In this document: one piece after another, positions 1 to 8,332 of the stretch
Layout of the letters: every line of letters starts with the position of its first letter
Position numbering within the stretch: the first letter of the stretch is position 1
NCBI RefSeq assembly: GCF_916715725.1
Contig: NZ_CAKAPD010000001.1
Coordinates: 62,001 to 126,000, forward strand
Direction of reading: 5' to 3'
DNA: 64,000 bases
Origin: an uncultured Rothia sp.
GTDB taxonomy: Bacteria > Actinomycetota > Actinomycetes > Actinomycetales > Micrococcaceae
Position numbers and translations under genes: made by a program
The notes under the pieces: generated by a model
Databases searched by the model: none
What the model saw: only the letters and a program-made list of their open reading frames with translations
Told to the model about the DNA's origin: nothing

Positions 1-76
1 GAGGAGGGTGCTTTCTTTTAGTCTCGGACCGTGTACATGGTGCAAGGTTGAGGCTAAAGGTTTGTGTTATATGAAT

Positions 77-112
77 GGGCGCCGGATATGTATCGGAACA
101 TATCCGGCGCCC
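77..112. terminator. Stem-loop terminator downstream of the ABC-2 permease
   Basis: A perfect 15-bp stem (77-91 with 98-112) has a 6-base loop. It is followed on the plus side by a short T-rich run and lies 80 bases beyond the stop of the minus-strand permease gene. It could act for either direction. No gene can be recognised in bases 1-76. Confidence 0.75.
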
Positions 113-191
113 GCCTTTTAATTTGCAATTAGAAGAAGCTCTGTCTGCTCTTGCACTGTCTACGCTTGCGTTGTCTGTATTTGCGCTGCTG

Positions 192-1154
192 CTAGTCGGA
201 CCACTTGAACTTGCGTGAGGCAACAAACCCAATGACCACGGTCCACACGATGATTACCCAGTGCGGGTCGGCAAGCCACTGATGCTGAATGAAGTTGCCG
301 CGCAACGCATCGCCCAGAGCCGCCGAGGGCGACCACGCCACGATTCCGGCGTACCAGTCGGGGAAGGACTTGAGCGGGAACACCACGCCGCCGGCACCGG
401 CAAGAATCACCCAGGCAATATTCACGATGGCGAGGGTCGCCTCCGCACGTACCGTACCGGCAATGAGCAGACCCAGCGCTGTAAACGCGCCGGCGCCCAT
501 GAGCATCGTGATGATGGAGCGTGAGACGGCGATAGCGTCCGGGCGCCAGCCCAGACCGTACCCGAGCGCCGCCACCAGTGTGAACTGAATCGCCACGACC
601 ACCAGCACCGCAATGCACTTGCCCATGATCAGGCCGTTACGGCCCAGGGGAGTGGTCGCAAGGAACCGCAACACGCCGTAGCGGCGATCAAAACCGGTGG
701 CAATGCCCTGGCCTGACAGTGCCGTAGAAATCACGCAGAGCGCCAGAACGCCGGGGACCGCCGCATCCATGCGGGATACCCCCACCGAGTTCGCGTACTC
801 ATCAATCAGACCGGTGAACCGCAGGGCGATAAGCGCCATGACGGGAAAAATAATGTTGAGCATCAGCTGTTCGCCGTTGCGGAGCATCGCCATCGTCTCG
901 TAGCGGCCCTGCTCAATCACGCGCACGAGCGGGTAGTTCGCGCGCGGGGGAATGTACTCCTCATCTTCGTCAATAGAAGAGACCTTGGGGTGGGTGTCTA
1001 CGGGGTGGGTGTTCGCGGCGCGTTCTTCCATTCGGTTCCCTTCCGCTTGGTTCTCTTTTGCTCGGTTCTCTTCTGCGGACTTTTCTTTTACTTGGTTTTC
1101 TGCCGCCTGGTTGTTGGCCGCCCGGTTGTTGTTAGTGCGTGCGGTGTTACTCAT
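192..1154 (-). CDS. ABC-2 type exporter, membrane permease
   Basis: This 320-residue protein is the membrane half of a two-gene ABC-2 exporter. Residues 1 to about 70 are hydrophilic and low in complexity, with repeated Asn/Glu/Ala blocks (ENQ, EENRAKENQAEGN), and should face the cytoplasm. About six hydrophobic segments follow from residue 95 to the end, the usual ABC-2 layout. The ATG start overlaps the stop of the upstream ATPase gene by four bases (ATGA), so the two are translationally coupled. Drug, peptide or polymer export would all fit, and the sequence does not reveal the substrate. The long N-terminal tail is unusual for the family; a start nearer residue 70 is possible but would lose the coupling. 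Confidence 0.85.
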   Translation of the reverse strand: MSNTARTNNNRAANNQAAENQVKEKSAEENRAKENQAEGNRMEERAANTHPVDTHPKVSSIDEDEEYIPPRANYPLVRVIEQGRYETMAMLRNGEQLMLNIIFPVMALIALRFTGLIDEYANSVGVSRMDAAVPGVLALCVISTALSGQGIATGFDRRYGVLRFLATTPLGRNGLIMGKCIAVLVVVAIQFTLVAALGYGLGWRPDAIAVSRSIITMLMGAGAFTALGLLIAGTVRAEATLAIVNIAWVILAGAGGVVFPLKSFPDWYAGIVAWSPSAALGDALRGNFIQHQWLADPHWVIIVWTVVIGFVASRKFKWSD

Positions 1155-2284
1155 CGGATATCACGTCCTGAAATGTCGAGGAAGACATCCTCAAGAGTCT
1201 TCGGTTCCATGGTCAGAGAAATCGGCATGAGGTAACGTTCGGCGAGCGCCGAGGTGAACGCCGCCAGGTGCTCGGGACGCAGTGTGCCGACCAGCTCATA
1301 CTCGCCGGGTACGGAGGGTGCGCCGTCACGAGCCGGGGTGTAGGGCACCTTTTCGATGAGCTCCACACCGGCACGCAGATGCGCGGGCAGCAGTTGCTCA
1401 CGGGTGGGGGTGGGTGCATCCAGTGTGTACTGCAGGCGGTTCGTGCCGTCGCTGGCGATAAGCTCGGAGACGGTGCCTTCCTGAACGGTGGTGCCGTTTT
1501 CAATGATGTAGACGTAGTCGGCGAGTTTCTGCGCGTCGTCAATCAGGTGCGTGGTGAGCACGATCGCGGTGCCGAGTTCACGCTGTTCACGAATAATGTC
1601 GAAGACCACGTTGCGGGATTGCGGATCCAAGCCTGCGGAGGGCTCATCGAGGAAGAGCACGTCCGGGCGGCCAATGAGGGCTGCGGCGAGAGAGACACGC
1701 TGCTTCTGACCGCCCGAGAGGCGGCGAATCGTGGTGCCGTTAAAAGTATCAATGCCCAGGCGTTCTGCGAGCTCTTCGACCGGGTACGGGTCGGTGTACA
1801 TGGTCGAAATGTGCTCGAGCAGCGGGATGGGGTGCATGGCGTTGGGCAGGCCGCCGTCCTGGAGCATAATGCCGACCTTGGCGCGTAGCTCCGGGTCCGC
1901 CTGCAGCGGGTTTTCGCCGAGGAGGCGCACGGTACCGCGGGTTGGCTTGAGCAGGCCCTGAGCGCAGGCGAGGGTTGTGGTTTTGCCGGCGCCGTTAGCG
2001 CCGAGCAGGACGACCACTTCACCGGGGAAGACGCGCAGGTTGACCTTGTTGACGGCGCGGTAGAGCCCGCTGGCGGTGAGCCGTTCGGGGTATTTGGTGC
2101 GGAAGGCGCGTGAGGGCTTGAACTCTTTGATGAGGTCTTTAATGCTGAGCGCTGGTTCTTCTGCGATGGTGCGTCGTCGTGCGGTGGGGGAGGCGCTGGG
2201 CTCCGTGTGGTGCTCAGTGCGCGCCGTTGGTGCGGCGGATGCACGCCCCGGGTGGTCCTGCTGGCCCGCGGTGGTGGTCTCCAT
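1151..2284 (-). CDS. ABC-2 type exporter, ATP-binding protein
   Basis: This 377-residue ATPase energises the adjacent permease. It has a Walker A motif (GANGAGKTT) near residue 95, a signature LSGGQKQR near 190 and a Walker B ending VLFLDEP near 210, then a C-terminal domain of about 110 residues typical of CcmA/DrrA-like exporter ATPases. The first 45 residues are a low-complexity Thr/Ala/Pro/His region absent from most relatives. It is the first gene of a two-gene minus-strand operon, diverging from sufR across about 175 bases. The ATG lacks a strong Shine-Dalgarno sequence, so the exact start is less certain than the function. Confidence 0.88.
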   Translation of the reverse strand: METTTAGQQDHPGRASAAPTARTEHHTEPSASPTARRRTIAEEPALSIKDLIKEFKPSRAFRTKYPERLTASGLYRAVNKVNLRVFPGEVVVLLGANGAGKTTTLACAQGLLKPTRGTVRLLGENPLQADPELRAKVGIMLQDGGLPNAMHPIPLLEHISTMYTDPYPVEELAERLGIDTFNGTTIRRLSGGQKQRVSLAAALIGRPDVLFLDEPSAGLDPQSRNVVFDIIREQRELGTAIVLTTHLIDDAQKLADYVYIIENGTTVQEGTVSELIASDGTNRLQYTLDAPTPTREQLLPAHLRAGVELIEKVPYTPARDGAPSVPGEYELVGTLRPEHLAAFTSALAERYLMPISLTMEPKTLEDVFLDISGRDIR

Positions 2285-2430
2285 AGACAGTCACTTTCGA
2301 GTTTTTCGATGAATGAGCGTGTGTGCACCTTTCATCTTATGCCCTAACTCACGTTTAAGGCACACCCGTTACGACTCAAATGTTCACCTTCAGGTTGAAA
2401 AGTTATCAAGTAGGGGTACCTAACTAGCCA

Positions 2431-2459
2431 AATAAAAAGTAATTAGGACATACTTTATT
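2431..2459. promoter_or_regulatory. Inverted repeat over the sufR promoter (candidate SufR operator)
   Basis: An AT-rich imperfect inverted repeat (arms at 2431-2441 and 2451-2459; AATAAA..AGTA against TACTTTATT) overlaps a possible -10 box TACTTT at 2451-2456. A TTGAAA at 2395-2400 could belong to an alternative upstream promoter. Placement over the -10 of a regulator gene suggests autorepression by SufR. The repeat does not match the mycobacterial SufR site I know of, so the assignment is inference. Confidence 0.4.
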
Positions 2460-2460
2460 T

Positions 2461-3309
2461 GTGTATTCCGTGAATAAGACCTCTCAGCGCGCCTCAATGA
2501 ACGAGGCGCAGACCCGAAACGGCACCCGAACCGCCGCCTCGGGCTCTACTGGTGCTTCCAGTACAAAGTCCTCCGCGGCACGCACATCCAAGCGCAAAGC
2601 CGAGGCAGAAGAACGCACCAGGGATCGCGTTCTCCGCGAAGTTCTCAACAACGGCCCCGTATCCGCAGCAACCCTCGGTGAGCTCCTCAGCCTCACCCCC
2701 GCAGCGGTACGCCGCCACCTCGACGCCCTCGAATCCAACAACATGATCGAGGTCGCGCCCATCAAAAAGCACGGCGCCGGAGCTGGACGACCCGCCCGCC
2801 GCTACGTGATCGCCCCCCAGGGCCACGAACGCCTCGGCAACGACTACCTCATCATCGCCCGCGACGCCCTGCAAATGCTCCGCGACACGGTTGGGCAGGA
2901 AGCCCTCGAAGCTTTCGCCTCCGCCCGCGCCGCAGAAATGGAAGCCCGCTACCGACCCGTCGTAGAAGCCGCCGGTGATGATGTGGCAGCCAGAGCGCAG
3001 GCGCTCGCAGAGGCAATGAGTAAGGACGGTTTCGTGGCGACCGCTCAGGTCACCGCGCCTCCTGCAGGGCGGACCGTTCCCGAGCATTTTCTGGCAAGTA
3101 TTCAGCTCTGTCAGGGTCACTGCCCGGTACGCGACCTCGCTGGAGACTTCCAAGTATTCTGCGAGCAGGAAACCGGGATTATTTCTGACCTGCTCGGCGT
3201 TGATGTCCGTAGGCTTTCAACCATGGCTTCGGGTGCTCACGTGTGTACCACGCACGTGCCCCTGAACCGCGTCACCGCCGAGGGTGAGAAGAACGCAGAA
3301 GAATCCTAG
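2461..3309 (+). CDS. sufR: Iron-sulfur cluster-sensing repressor SufR
   Basis: This 282-residue winged-helix regulator is expected to repress the downstream suf operon when it carries a Fe-S cluster. An N-terminal Lys/Ser/Thr-rich tail of about 50 residues leads into an HTH near residues 55-105 (VLREVLNNGPVSAATLGELL, then AAVRRHLDAL). The C-terminal part has cysteines in CQGHCPVRDLAGDFQVFC and a later HVCTTHV, the arrangement used by SufR to bind a cluster. It lies directly upstream of sufBDC in the same direction, as in other actinobacteria. The start is ambiguous: GTG at 2461 sits at the predicted transcription start, so GTG at 2470 may be the true leaderless start. Confidence 0.88.
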   Translation: MYSVNKTSQRASMNEAQTRNGTRTAASGSTGASSTKSSAARTSKRKAEAEERTRDRVLREVLNNGPVSAATLGELLSLTPAAVRRHLDALESNNMIEVAPIKKHGAGAGRPARRYVIAPQGHERLGNDYLIIARDALQMLRDTVGQEALEAFASARAAEMEARYRPVVEAAGDDVAARAQALAEAMSKDGFVATAQVTAPPAGRTVPEHFLASIQLCQGHCPVRDLAGDFQVFCEQETGIISDLLGVDVRRLSTMASGAHVCTTHVPLNRVTAEGEKNAEES

Positions 3310-3379
3310 AGAAACCTATTCCTAGAGAAACCTTCCGCGTAACACTTACCGCAGTACCCCGCGGCGCACCCCGATGAAC

Positions 3380-3391
3380 CCCTTATAAGGG
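3380..3391. promoter_or_regulatory. 12-bp palindrome upstream of sufB
   Basis: A perfect palindrome CCCTTATAAGGG lies 140 bases before sufB, in the 222-base gap after sufR. It could be an operator or part of a promoter for sufBDC. The regulator is unknown. Confidence 0.3.
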
Positions 3392-3531
3392 TGCGACCCG
3401 CACGCTTGAACCCGCCTACACCACGCACCGCTACGCGTCGTGGTTGAGCGCGGCATCAGCCCCCTAAACTACCGCGCCTGCAACCGGCAGGTGGCGGCGA
3501 GAAATGTAATAACCATCGAAGAAAGGCCGTA

Positions 3532-4989
3532 ATGACTGAGAAAGTTGGGCAGAACGCCAACGACACCGTCATTTCAGAGATCCTGGAGATGAACCCCGAA
3601 CTCGAGGGCATTGGCAACTACGAGTACGGTTGGGCAGACTCCGACGAAGCAGGCCAGGTAGCAAAGCGCGGCCTGGACGAGAACGTCGTGCGCGACATCT
3701 CTGCAAAGAAGAACGAACCCCAGTGGATGCTGGATATGCGTCTGAAGGCGCTGAAGTTCTTCGAGCGTAAGCCTATGCCCACCTGGGGTGCGGATCTTTC
3801 CGAAATCGACTTCGACAACATCAAGTACTTCGTGCGCTCGACCGAGGGTCAGGCGGCTTCTTGGGAGGAACTGCCCGAGGACATCCGCACCACCTACGAG
3901 CGTCTGGGCATTCCCGAGGCGGAGCGTAACTCCCTCGTCGCGGGTGTGGCTGCACAGTACGAGTCTGAGGTCGTGTACCACCAGATCCGTGAGGACCTGG
4001 AGAAGCAGGGCGTGATCTTCGTCGACACCGACACCGGTCTGCGCGAATACCCCGAACTGTTCAAGGAATACTTCGGCTCCATCATCCCGATTGGTGACAA
4101 CAAGTTCTCCGCACTGAACACCGCCGTGTGGTCCGGTGGCTCCTTCGTGTACGTTCCCCCGGGAGTTCACGTGGAAATCCCGCTGCAGGCGTACTTCCGT
4201 ATTAACACCGAGAACATGGGTCAGTTCGAGCGTACCCTAATCATCGCTGACGAGGGCTCCTACGTTCACTACATTGAGGGTTGCACCGCCCCCATCTACA
4301 AGTCCGACTCCCTGCACTCCGCAGTGGTTGAGATTGTGCTGAAGAAGAACGCACGCGTTCGCTACACCACCATCCAGAACTGGTCGAACAACGTCTACAA
4401 CCTGGTGACCAAGCGTGCGGTTGCGCACGAGGGCGCCACCATGGAATGGGTGGACGGCAACATCGGTTCGAAGGTCACCCAGAAGTACCCGGCTGTTTAC
4501 ATGGTCGGCGAGCACGCTAAGGGTGAGACCCTGTCCATCGCATTCGCGGGTGAGGGTCAGCACCAGGACACCGGCTCGAAGATGGTTCACATTGCACCGA
4601 ACACCTCCTCGACCATTGTGTCCAAGTCCGTGGCACGTAACGGCGGCCGTAGCGCATACCGCGGCCTGGTTCAGGTTCGTGAGGGCGCTAAGCACTCCAA
4701 GTCCTCCGTGGTCTGTGACGCACTGCTGGTGGACACCATCTCCCGCTCCGACACCTACCCCTACGTGGATGTCCGCGAGGACGATGTGACCATGGGTCAC
4801 GAGGCGACCGTTTCCCGCGTCTCCGAGGACCAGCTGTTCTACCTGATGCAGCGCGGCCTGAGCGAAGAAGAAGCAATGGCGATGATCGTCCGCGGCTTCG
4901 TTGAGCCTATTGCCCGCGAGCTGCCGATGGAGTACGCACTCGAACTGAACCGCCTGATCGAACTTCAGATGGAAGGATCTGTGGGCTAA
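3532..4989 (+). CDS. sufB: Fe-S cluster assembly scaffold subunit SufB
   Basis: This 485-residue protein is the SufB subunit of the SufBC2D scaffold, on which iron-sulfur clusters are built in the cytoplasm. The length is normal. Family landmarks include the N-terminal region ending PEWM-like (EPQWMLDMRLKAL), the beta-helix core, the conserved cysteine in SSVVCDALL, and the C-terminal GHEATVSRVSEDQLFYLMQR helix region that pairs with SufD. An AGAAAGG ribosome-binding site precedes the ATG. The stop overlaps the sufD start by one base (TAATG), indicating coupling. Regulation by the upstream SufR is expected. Confidence 0.97.
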   Translation: MTEKVGQNANDTVISEILEMNPELEGIGNYEYGWADSDEAGQVAKRGLDENVVRDISAKKNEPQWMLDMRLKALKFFERKPMPTWGADLSEIDFDNIKYFVRSTEGQAASWEELPEDIRTTYERLGIPEAERNSLVAGVAAQYESEVVYHQIREDLEKQGVIFVDTDTGLREYPELFKEYFGSIIPIGDNKFSALNTAVWSGGSFVYVPPGVHVEIPLQAYFRINTENMGQFERTLIIADEGSYVHYIEGCTAPIYKSDSLHSAVVEIVLKKNARVRYTTIQNWSNNVYNLVTKRAVAHEGATMEWVDGNIGSKVTQKYPAVYMVGEHAKGETLSIAFAGEGQHQDTGSKMVHIAPNTSSTIVSKSVARNGGRSAYRGLVQVREGAKHSKSSVVCDALLVDTISRSDTYPYVDVREDDVTMGHEATVSRVSEDQLFYLMQRGLSEEEAMAMIVRGFVEPIARELPMEYALELNRLIELQMEGSVG

Positions 4990-6263
4990 TGCCGACCAAC
5001 GAAGAAACCCTGGGTTACCACTCCCCGATCATCCCCGGCATGGACCAGGAGGGCGAGAAGCTCGCCACCGAGTTCGCCCACGATGACACCCTGTACCGTG
5101 CCACCGAGGCACACCACCAGGGCTCCAACCCGAACAACGTCCAGAAGGTACTCGAAGCATCCCGTGCAGAGCGTAAGACCTCCTTCAATGTGGAGGACTT
5201 CGCGCCCCTGACCGGTCGTGAAGAGGACTGGCGCTTCACCCCGCTGAAGCGTCTGGGCGGTCTGCACCTGGAGAAGCTGACCGGCACCGCACCGGCACCG
5301 AAGGTGACCGCACCCGAGCAGGTTCAGGTTGAGACCGTCTCCCGCGAGGATGCACGCATCGGCTCCGCAGGTATCCCTGAGGACCGCGTGGCAGCAAACG
5401 CATGGTCCAGCTTCACCGAAGCAACCGTGGTGACCATCCCCGCCGAGGCTGAGCTGTCCGAGCACGTGGAAATCGACATCACCGGCACCGGTAACGAGGC
5501 AGCCGCACAGCACATCGTGATTGAGGCTAAGCCCTTCTCGAAGGCTGTCGTGGTTATCCGCCACACCGGCTCCACCGTCCTGGGCCAGAACATTGAGTTC
5601 GTGGTGAACGACGAGGCTGAGCTGAACGTTGTTTCCGTGCAGCAGTGGGCTGATGACGCAATCCACGCCTCCGCACAGTACGCTAAGCTGGGCCGCAACG
5701 CACGCTTCAAGCACGTTGTGGTGTCTCTCGGCGGCGACCTGGTGCGCGTGACCCCCTCCACCAAGTTCACCGCTCCCGGCGCTGAGACTGAAATGTACGG
5801 CCTGTACTTCGTAGACGCTGGCCAGCACATTGAGTCCCGCCTGTTTGTGGACCACTCCGTACCCAACTGCAAGTCCCGCGTGACCTACAAGGGCGCGCTG
5901 CAGGGTAAGGGTGCGCACTCCGTATGGGTTGGTGACGTTCTGATTGGTAAGGATGCAGAAGGCACCGACACCTACGAGCTGAACCGTAACCTGCTGCTGG
6001 AAGTTGGCCCCCGCGCCGACTCCGTGCCGAACCTGGAGATTGAAACCGGCCTGATTGAGGGCGCCGGCCACGCATCCACCACCGGTCAGCTCGATGAGCA
6101 GCACCTGTGGTACCTGCAGGCTCGCGGTATTCCGGAGGCTGAGGCACGCCGTCTGGTCGTGCGCGGCTTCCTGAACGAGATCATTCAGCAGATTCGTGTT
6201 CCCGAACTTGAAGAGCAGCTCACCGAGGCCCTTGAGGCAGAGCTCGCCCTCAGCAACAACTAA
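4989..6263 (+). CDS. sufD: Fe-S cluster assembly scaffold subunit SufD
   Basis: This 424-residue protein is the SufD partner of SufB in the SufBC2D complex, needed for iron acquisition during cluster assembly. It shares the SufBD beta-helix core and the C-terminal motif GAGHASTTGQLDEQHLWYL, where the histidine corresponds to the functional one in E. coli SufD. Its first base is the last base of the sufB stop codon. Many relatives in Arthrobacter and Kocuria have a Rieske-type ferredoxin gene between sufD and sufC; here only 19 bases separate them, so that gene is missing. Confidence 0.96.
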   Translation: MPTNEETLGYHSPIIPGMDQEGEKLATEFAHDDTLYRATEAHHQGSNPNNVQKVLEASRAERKTSFNVEDFAPLTGREEDWRFTPLKRLGGLHLEKLTGTAPAPKVTAPEQVQVETVSREDARIGSAGIPEDRVAANAWSSFTEATVVTIPAEAELSEHVEIDITGTGNEAAAQHIVIEAKPFSKAVVVIRHTGSTVLGQNIEFVVNDEAELNVVSVQQWADDAIHASAQYAKLGRNARFKHVVVSLGGDLVRVTPSTKFTAPGAETEMYGLYFVDAGQHIESRLFVDHSVPNCKSRVTYKGALQGKGAHSVWVGDVLIGKDAEGTDTYELNRNLLLEVGPRADSVPNLEIETGLIEGAGHASTTGQLDEQHLWYLQARGIPEAEARRLVVRGFLNEIIQQIRVPELEEQLTEALEAELALSNN

Positions 6264-6282
6264 GCTTTACCAGGAGAAATCA

Positions 6283-7041
6283 ATGTCTACCCTTGAAATC
6301 AAGGACCTTCACGTCTCGGTTATCCTCGACGACGAAACCACCAAGCCCATCCTGAAGGGCGTTAACCTGACCATCAACTCGGGCGAAATCCACGCAATCA
6401 TGGGCCCGAACGGTTCCGGTAAGTCCACTCTGGCTTCCACCATTGCTGGCCACCCCAAGTACCAGGTTGACTCCGGTCAGATCCTGCTCGACGGTGAGGA
6501 CATCACCGAGATGAGCGTGGACGAGCGTGCACGCGCAGGCCTGTTCCTGGCTATGCAGTACCCGGTTGAGATTCCCGGCGTGACCATGTCCAACTTCCTG
6601 CGTTCCGCTAAGACCGCTGTGGACGGTCAGGCTCCCTCCCTGCGTACCTGGACTAAGGACGTTAAGGAAGCCATGAAGAACCTGGAGATTGACCCTGCGT
6701 TCATCGCACGTAACGTGAACGAGGGCTTCTCCGGTGGTGAGAAGAAGCGCCACGAGATCCTTCAGCTGGAGCTGCTCAAGCCCAAGTTCGGCATCCTGGA
6801 TGAGACCGACTCCGGTCTGGACGTTGACGCACTGAAGATCGTGTCTGAGGGCGTTAACCGTGCGCACGAGGCAAACGACATGGGCGTCATGCTGATTACC
6901 CACTACACCCGCATCCTGCGCTACATCAAGCCGCAGTTCGTGCACGTGTTCGTGGACGGCAAGATGGTTGACCAGGGCGGCCCCGAGCTGGCTGACCGCC
7001 TGGAAGAAGAGGGCTACGTAGCTTACGTAGGTAAGAAGTAA
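6283..7041 (+). CDS. sufC: Fe-S cluster assembly ATPase SufC
   Basis: This 252-residue ABC-type ATPase drives conformational change of the SufBD scaffold. It has Walker A GPNGSGKST near residue 40, the Suf-specific signature FSGGEKKRHEI near 150, and Walker B FGILDETDSGLD. A longer frame opens upstream inside sufD, but ATG at 6283 is chosen because an AGGAG site lies 6 bases before it and the protein then begins MSTLEIKDLHV, as in the family. It is followed 39 bases later by sufT in the same transcript. Confidence 0.97.
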   Translation: MSTLEIKDLHVSVILDDETTKPILKGVNLTINSGEIHAIMGPNGSGKSTLASTIAGHPKYQVDSGQILLDGEDITEMSVDERARAGLFLAMQYPVEIPGVTMSNFLRSAKTAVDGQAPSLRTWTKDVKEAMKNLEIDPAFIARNVNEGFSGGEKKRHEILQLELLKPKFGILDETDSGLDVDALKIVSEGVNRAHEANDMGVMLITHYTRILRYIKPQFVHVFVDGKMVDQGGPELADRLEEEGYVAYVGKK

Positions 7042-7080
7042 GCTTCTTCCCTGACCGGATTCTGACAGAAAGATAGAACT

Positions 7081-7410
7081 ATGACTGAGACTGTGCAGGG
7101 TCGTGTTCCTCAGGAAGAGATTGAGGAAGCCCTCAAGGAGGTCATTGACCCGGAGCTTGGCGTCAATATTGTTGACCTCGGTCTGCTCTACGGTCTGCGC
7201 TGGGATGAGGATGGAACCCTCATTCTGGACCTGACTCTGACCACTGCGGCGTGCCCGCTGCAGGAGGTTATTGAGGAGCAGGTTCAGAGCAACCTGGATA
7301 ACCTGGTTGATTCTTGGCGTGTGAACTGGGTTTGGATGCCGCCGTGGGGCCCGGAGCGTATTACTGAGGACGGCCGCGATATGATGCGCGCGCTGGGCTT
7401 CAACATCTAA
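7081..7410 (+). CDS. sufT: SUF-associated MIP18/DUF59 protein SufT
   Basis: This 109-residue protein belongs to the MIP18 (DUF59) family, which assists maturation or delivery of iron-sulfur clusters. Visible family features are EALKEVIDPELGVNIVDLGL at the start and the TTAACPLQ motif with its conserved cysteine near residue 60. It is the last gene of the suf operon and is followed at once by a strong terminator. The operon therefore ends without sufS (cysteine desulfurase) or sufU, which usually lie between sufC and sufT in actinobacteria. Confidence 0.93.
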   Translation: MTETVQGRVPQEEIEEALKEVIDPELGVNIVDLGLLYGLRWDEDGTLILDLTLTTAACPLQEVIEEQVQSNLDNLVDSWRVNWVWMPPWGPERITEDGRDMMRALGFNI

Positions 7411-7432
7411 GCTCCTGACTCGCAGATAGGTG

Positions 7433-7481
7433 CCCGCCCGGTGCGGAAGGTGTATGCCTTCGGCACCGGGCGGGTATTTTT
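7433..7481 (+). terminator. Rho-independent terminator of the suf operon
   Basis: An 18-bp stem with one mismatch (7433-7450 with 7457-7474) and a 6-base loop is followed by TATTTTTA. It begins 22 bases after the sufT stop. Confidence 0.92.
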
Positions 7482-7542
7482 ATGCGATATCAGATATGTC
7501 AGCAGTGGATGCTTGTTCTGAGCAACGCCAATTTTTGCCACT

Positions 7543-7569
7543 TTGACAATGGGGGGGGTCAAGTATATT
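7543..7569 (+). promoter_or_regulatory. Promoter with G8 homopolymer in its spacer (candidate phase-variable)
   Basis: A consensus -35 TTGACA (7543-7548) is followed by AT, eight G residues (7551-7558), TCAAG and a -10 TATATT (7564-7569). The spacer is 15 bases, two short of the optimum of 17. Gain of two G residues by slippage would restore ideal spacing. The gene downstream encodes a predicted cell-surface protein, the usual target of such switching. The promoter elements are seen directly; the phase variation is inference. Confidence 0.65.
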
Positions 7570-7645
7570 TCCTTGTGAATTATCCACTCACTTCATATTG
7601 GTTTTCTTCATGCAACGGTTGCTTGAGGAAAGCCGAAAGGAAATC

Positions 7646-8251
7646 ATGGCACAAAAGATTATTGCCGCTGACGGTTCTGTCTACGTTAAGAAGAAGCCCT
7701 TCTACCTCCGTTGGTGGTTTATCACTCTCGTAATTATTTTTCTTCTTGGTGGTTGCGCTTCGATGATGGGCGGCGGCTCTAAGAGCTCCACTAAGGTAAG
7801 TGCCCCCTCATCTTCGGCAGCTACTGATTCGTCGGCACCTAGCGCTTCTTCCGCTACGGTAGGTACGGATACCTCTTCTGCGGCAGATGCCGGTACCTCT
7901 GCGGCTCCTGCTACCACTGCTGCGGAATCCAAGGCAAAGCAGGGCGATAAAGTACCGACCGAGTACAAATCAGCGTTGAATTCGGCACAGTCGTACTCCC
8001 GCCTTATGCATATGTCGAAGCAGGGTATCTATAACCAGCTGACAAGTTCTGCCGAAAAGTTTAGCCCCGAGGCGGCTCAGTACGCCGTGGATAACGTGAA
8101 GGCTGACTGGAATGCAAATGCTTTGGAATCGGCAAAGAGCTACCAGAAGACGATGAACATGTCTCCCGAGGCAATCCGTTCCCAGCTGACTTCATCTGCT
8201 GAAGGATTCACCGAGGAAGAAGCTGATTACGCAGTCTCTCACCTGGACTAA
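7646..8251 (+). CDS. Ltp-family surface protein with two C-terminal repeats
   Basis: This 201-residue protein has a basic N-terminus, one hydrophobic segment (about residues 24-40) ending LLGGCAS, which could be a lipobox, then a Ser/Thr/Ala linker of about 70 residues that would span the cell wall. The C-terminus holds two copies of a roughly 45-residue repeat (ALNSAQSYSRLMHMS.. and ALESAKSYQKTMNMS.., each with QLTSSAE and YAV) matching the host cell surface-exposed lipoprotein (Ltp) family, named after a phage-encoded superinfection-exclusion protein. ATG at 7646 is preferred over an in-frame ATG at 7598 because GAAAGGA precedes it. Function beyond surface display is unknown. Confidence 0.85.
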   Translation: MAQKIIAADGSVYVKKKPFYLRWWFITLVIIFLLGGCASMMGGGSKSSTKVSAPSSSAATDSSAPSASSATVGTDTSSAADAGTSAAPATTAAESKAKQGDKVPTEYKSALNSAQSYSRLMHMSKQGIYNQLTSSAEKFSPEAAQYAVDNVKADWNANALESAKSYQKTMNMSPEAIRSQLTSSAEGFTEEEADYAVSHLD

Positions 8252-8268
8252 TTCAATAGATGATTCAT

Positions 8269-8316
8269 AGAAGCCGCCCGGCATGGAACACATTCCATAC
8301 CGGGCGGCTTCTATTT
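8269..8316. terminator. Bidirectional terminator between convergent genes
   Basis: A 20-bp stem with one mismatch (8269-8288 with 8293-8312) is followed by ATTTT. It sits between the plus-strand Ltp gene and the minus-strand HD hydrolase gene. Confidence 0.88.
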
Positions 8317-8332
8317 TCGGTTAGCGCTGAAC

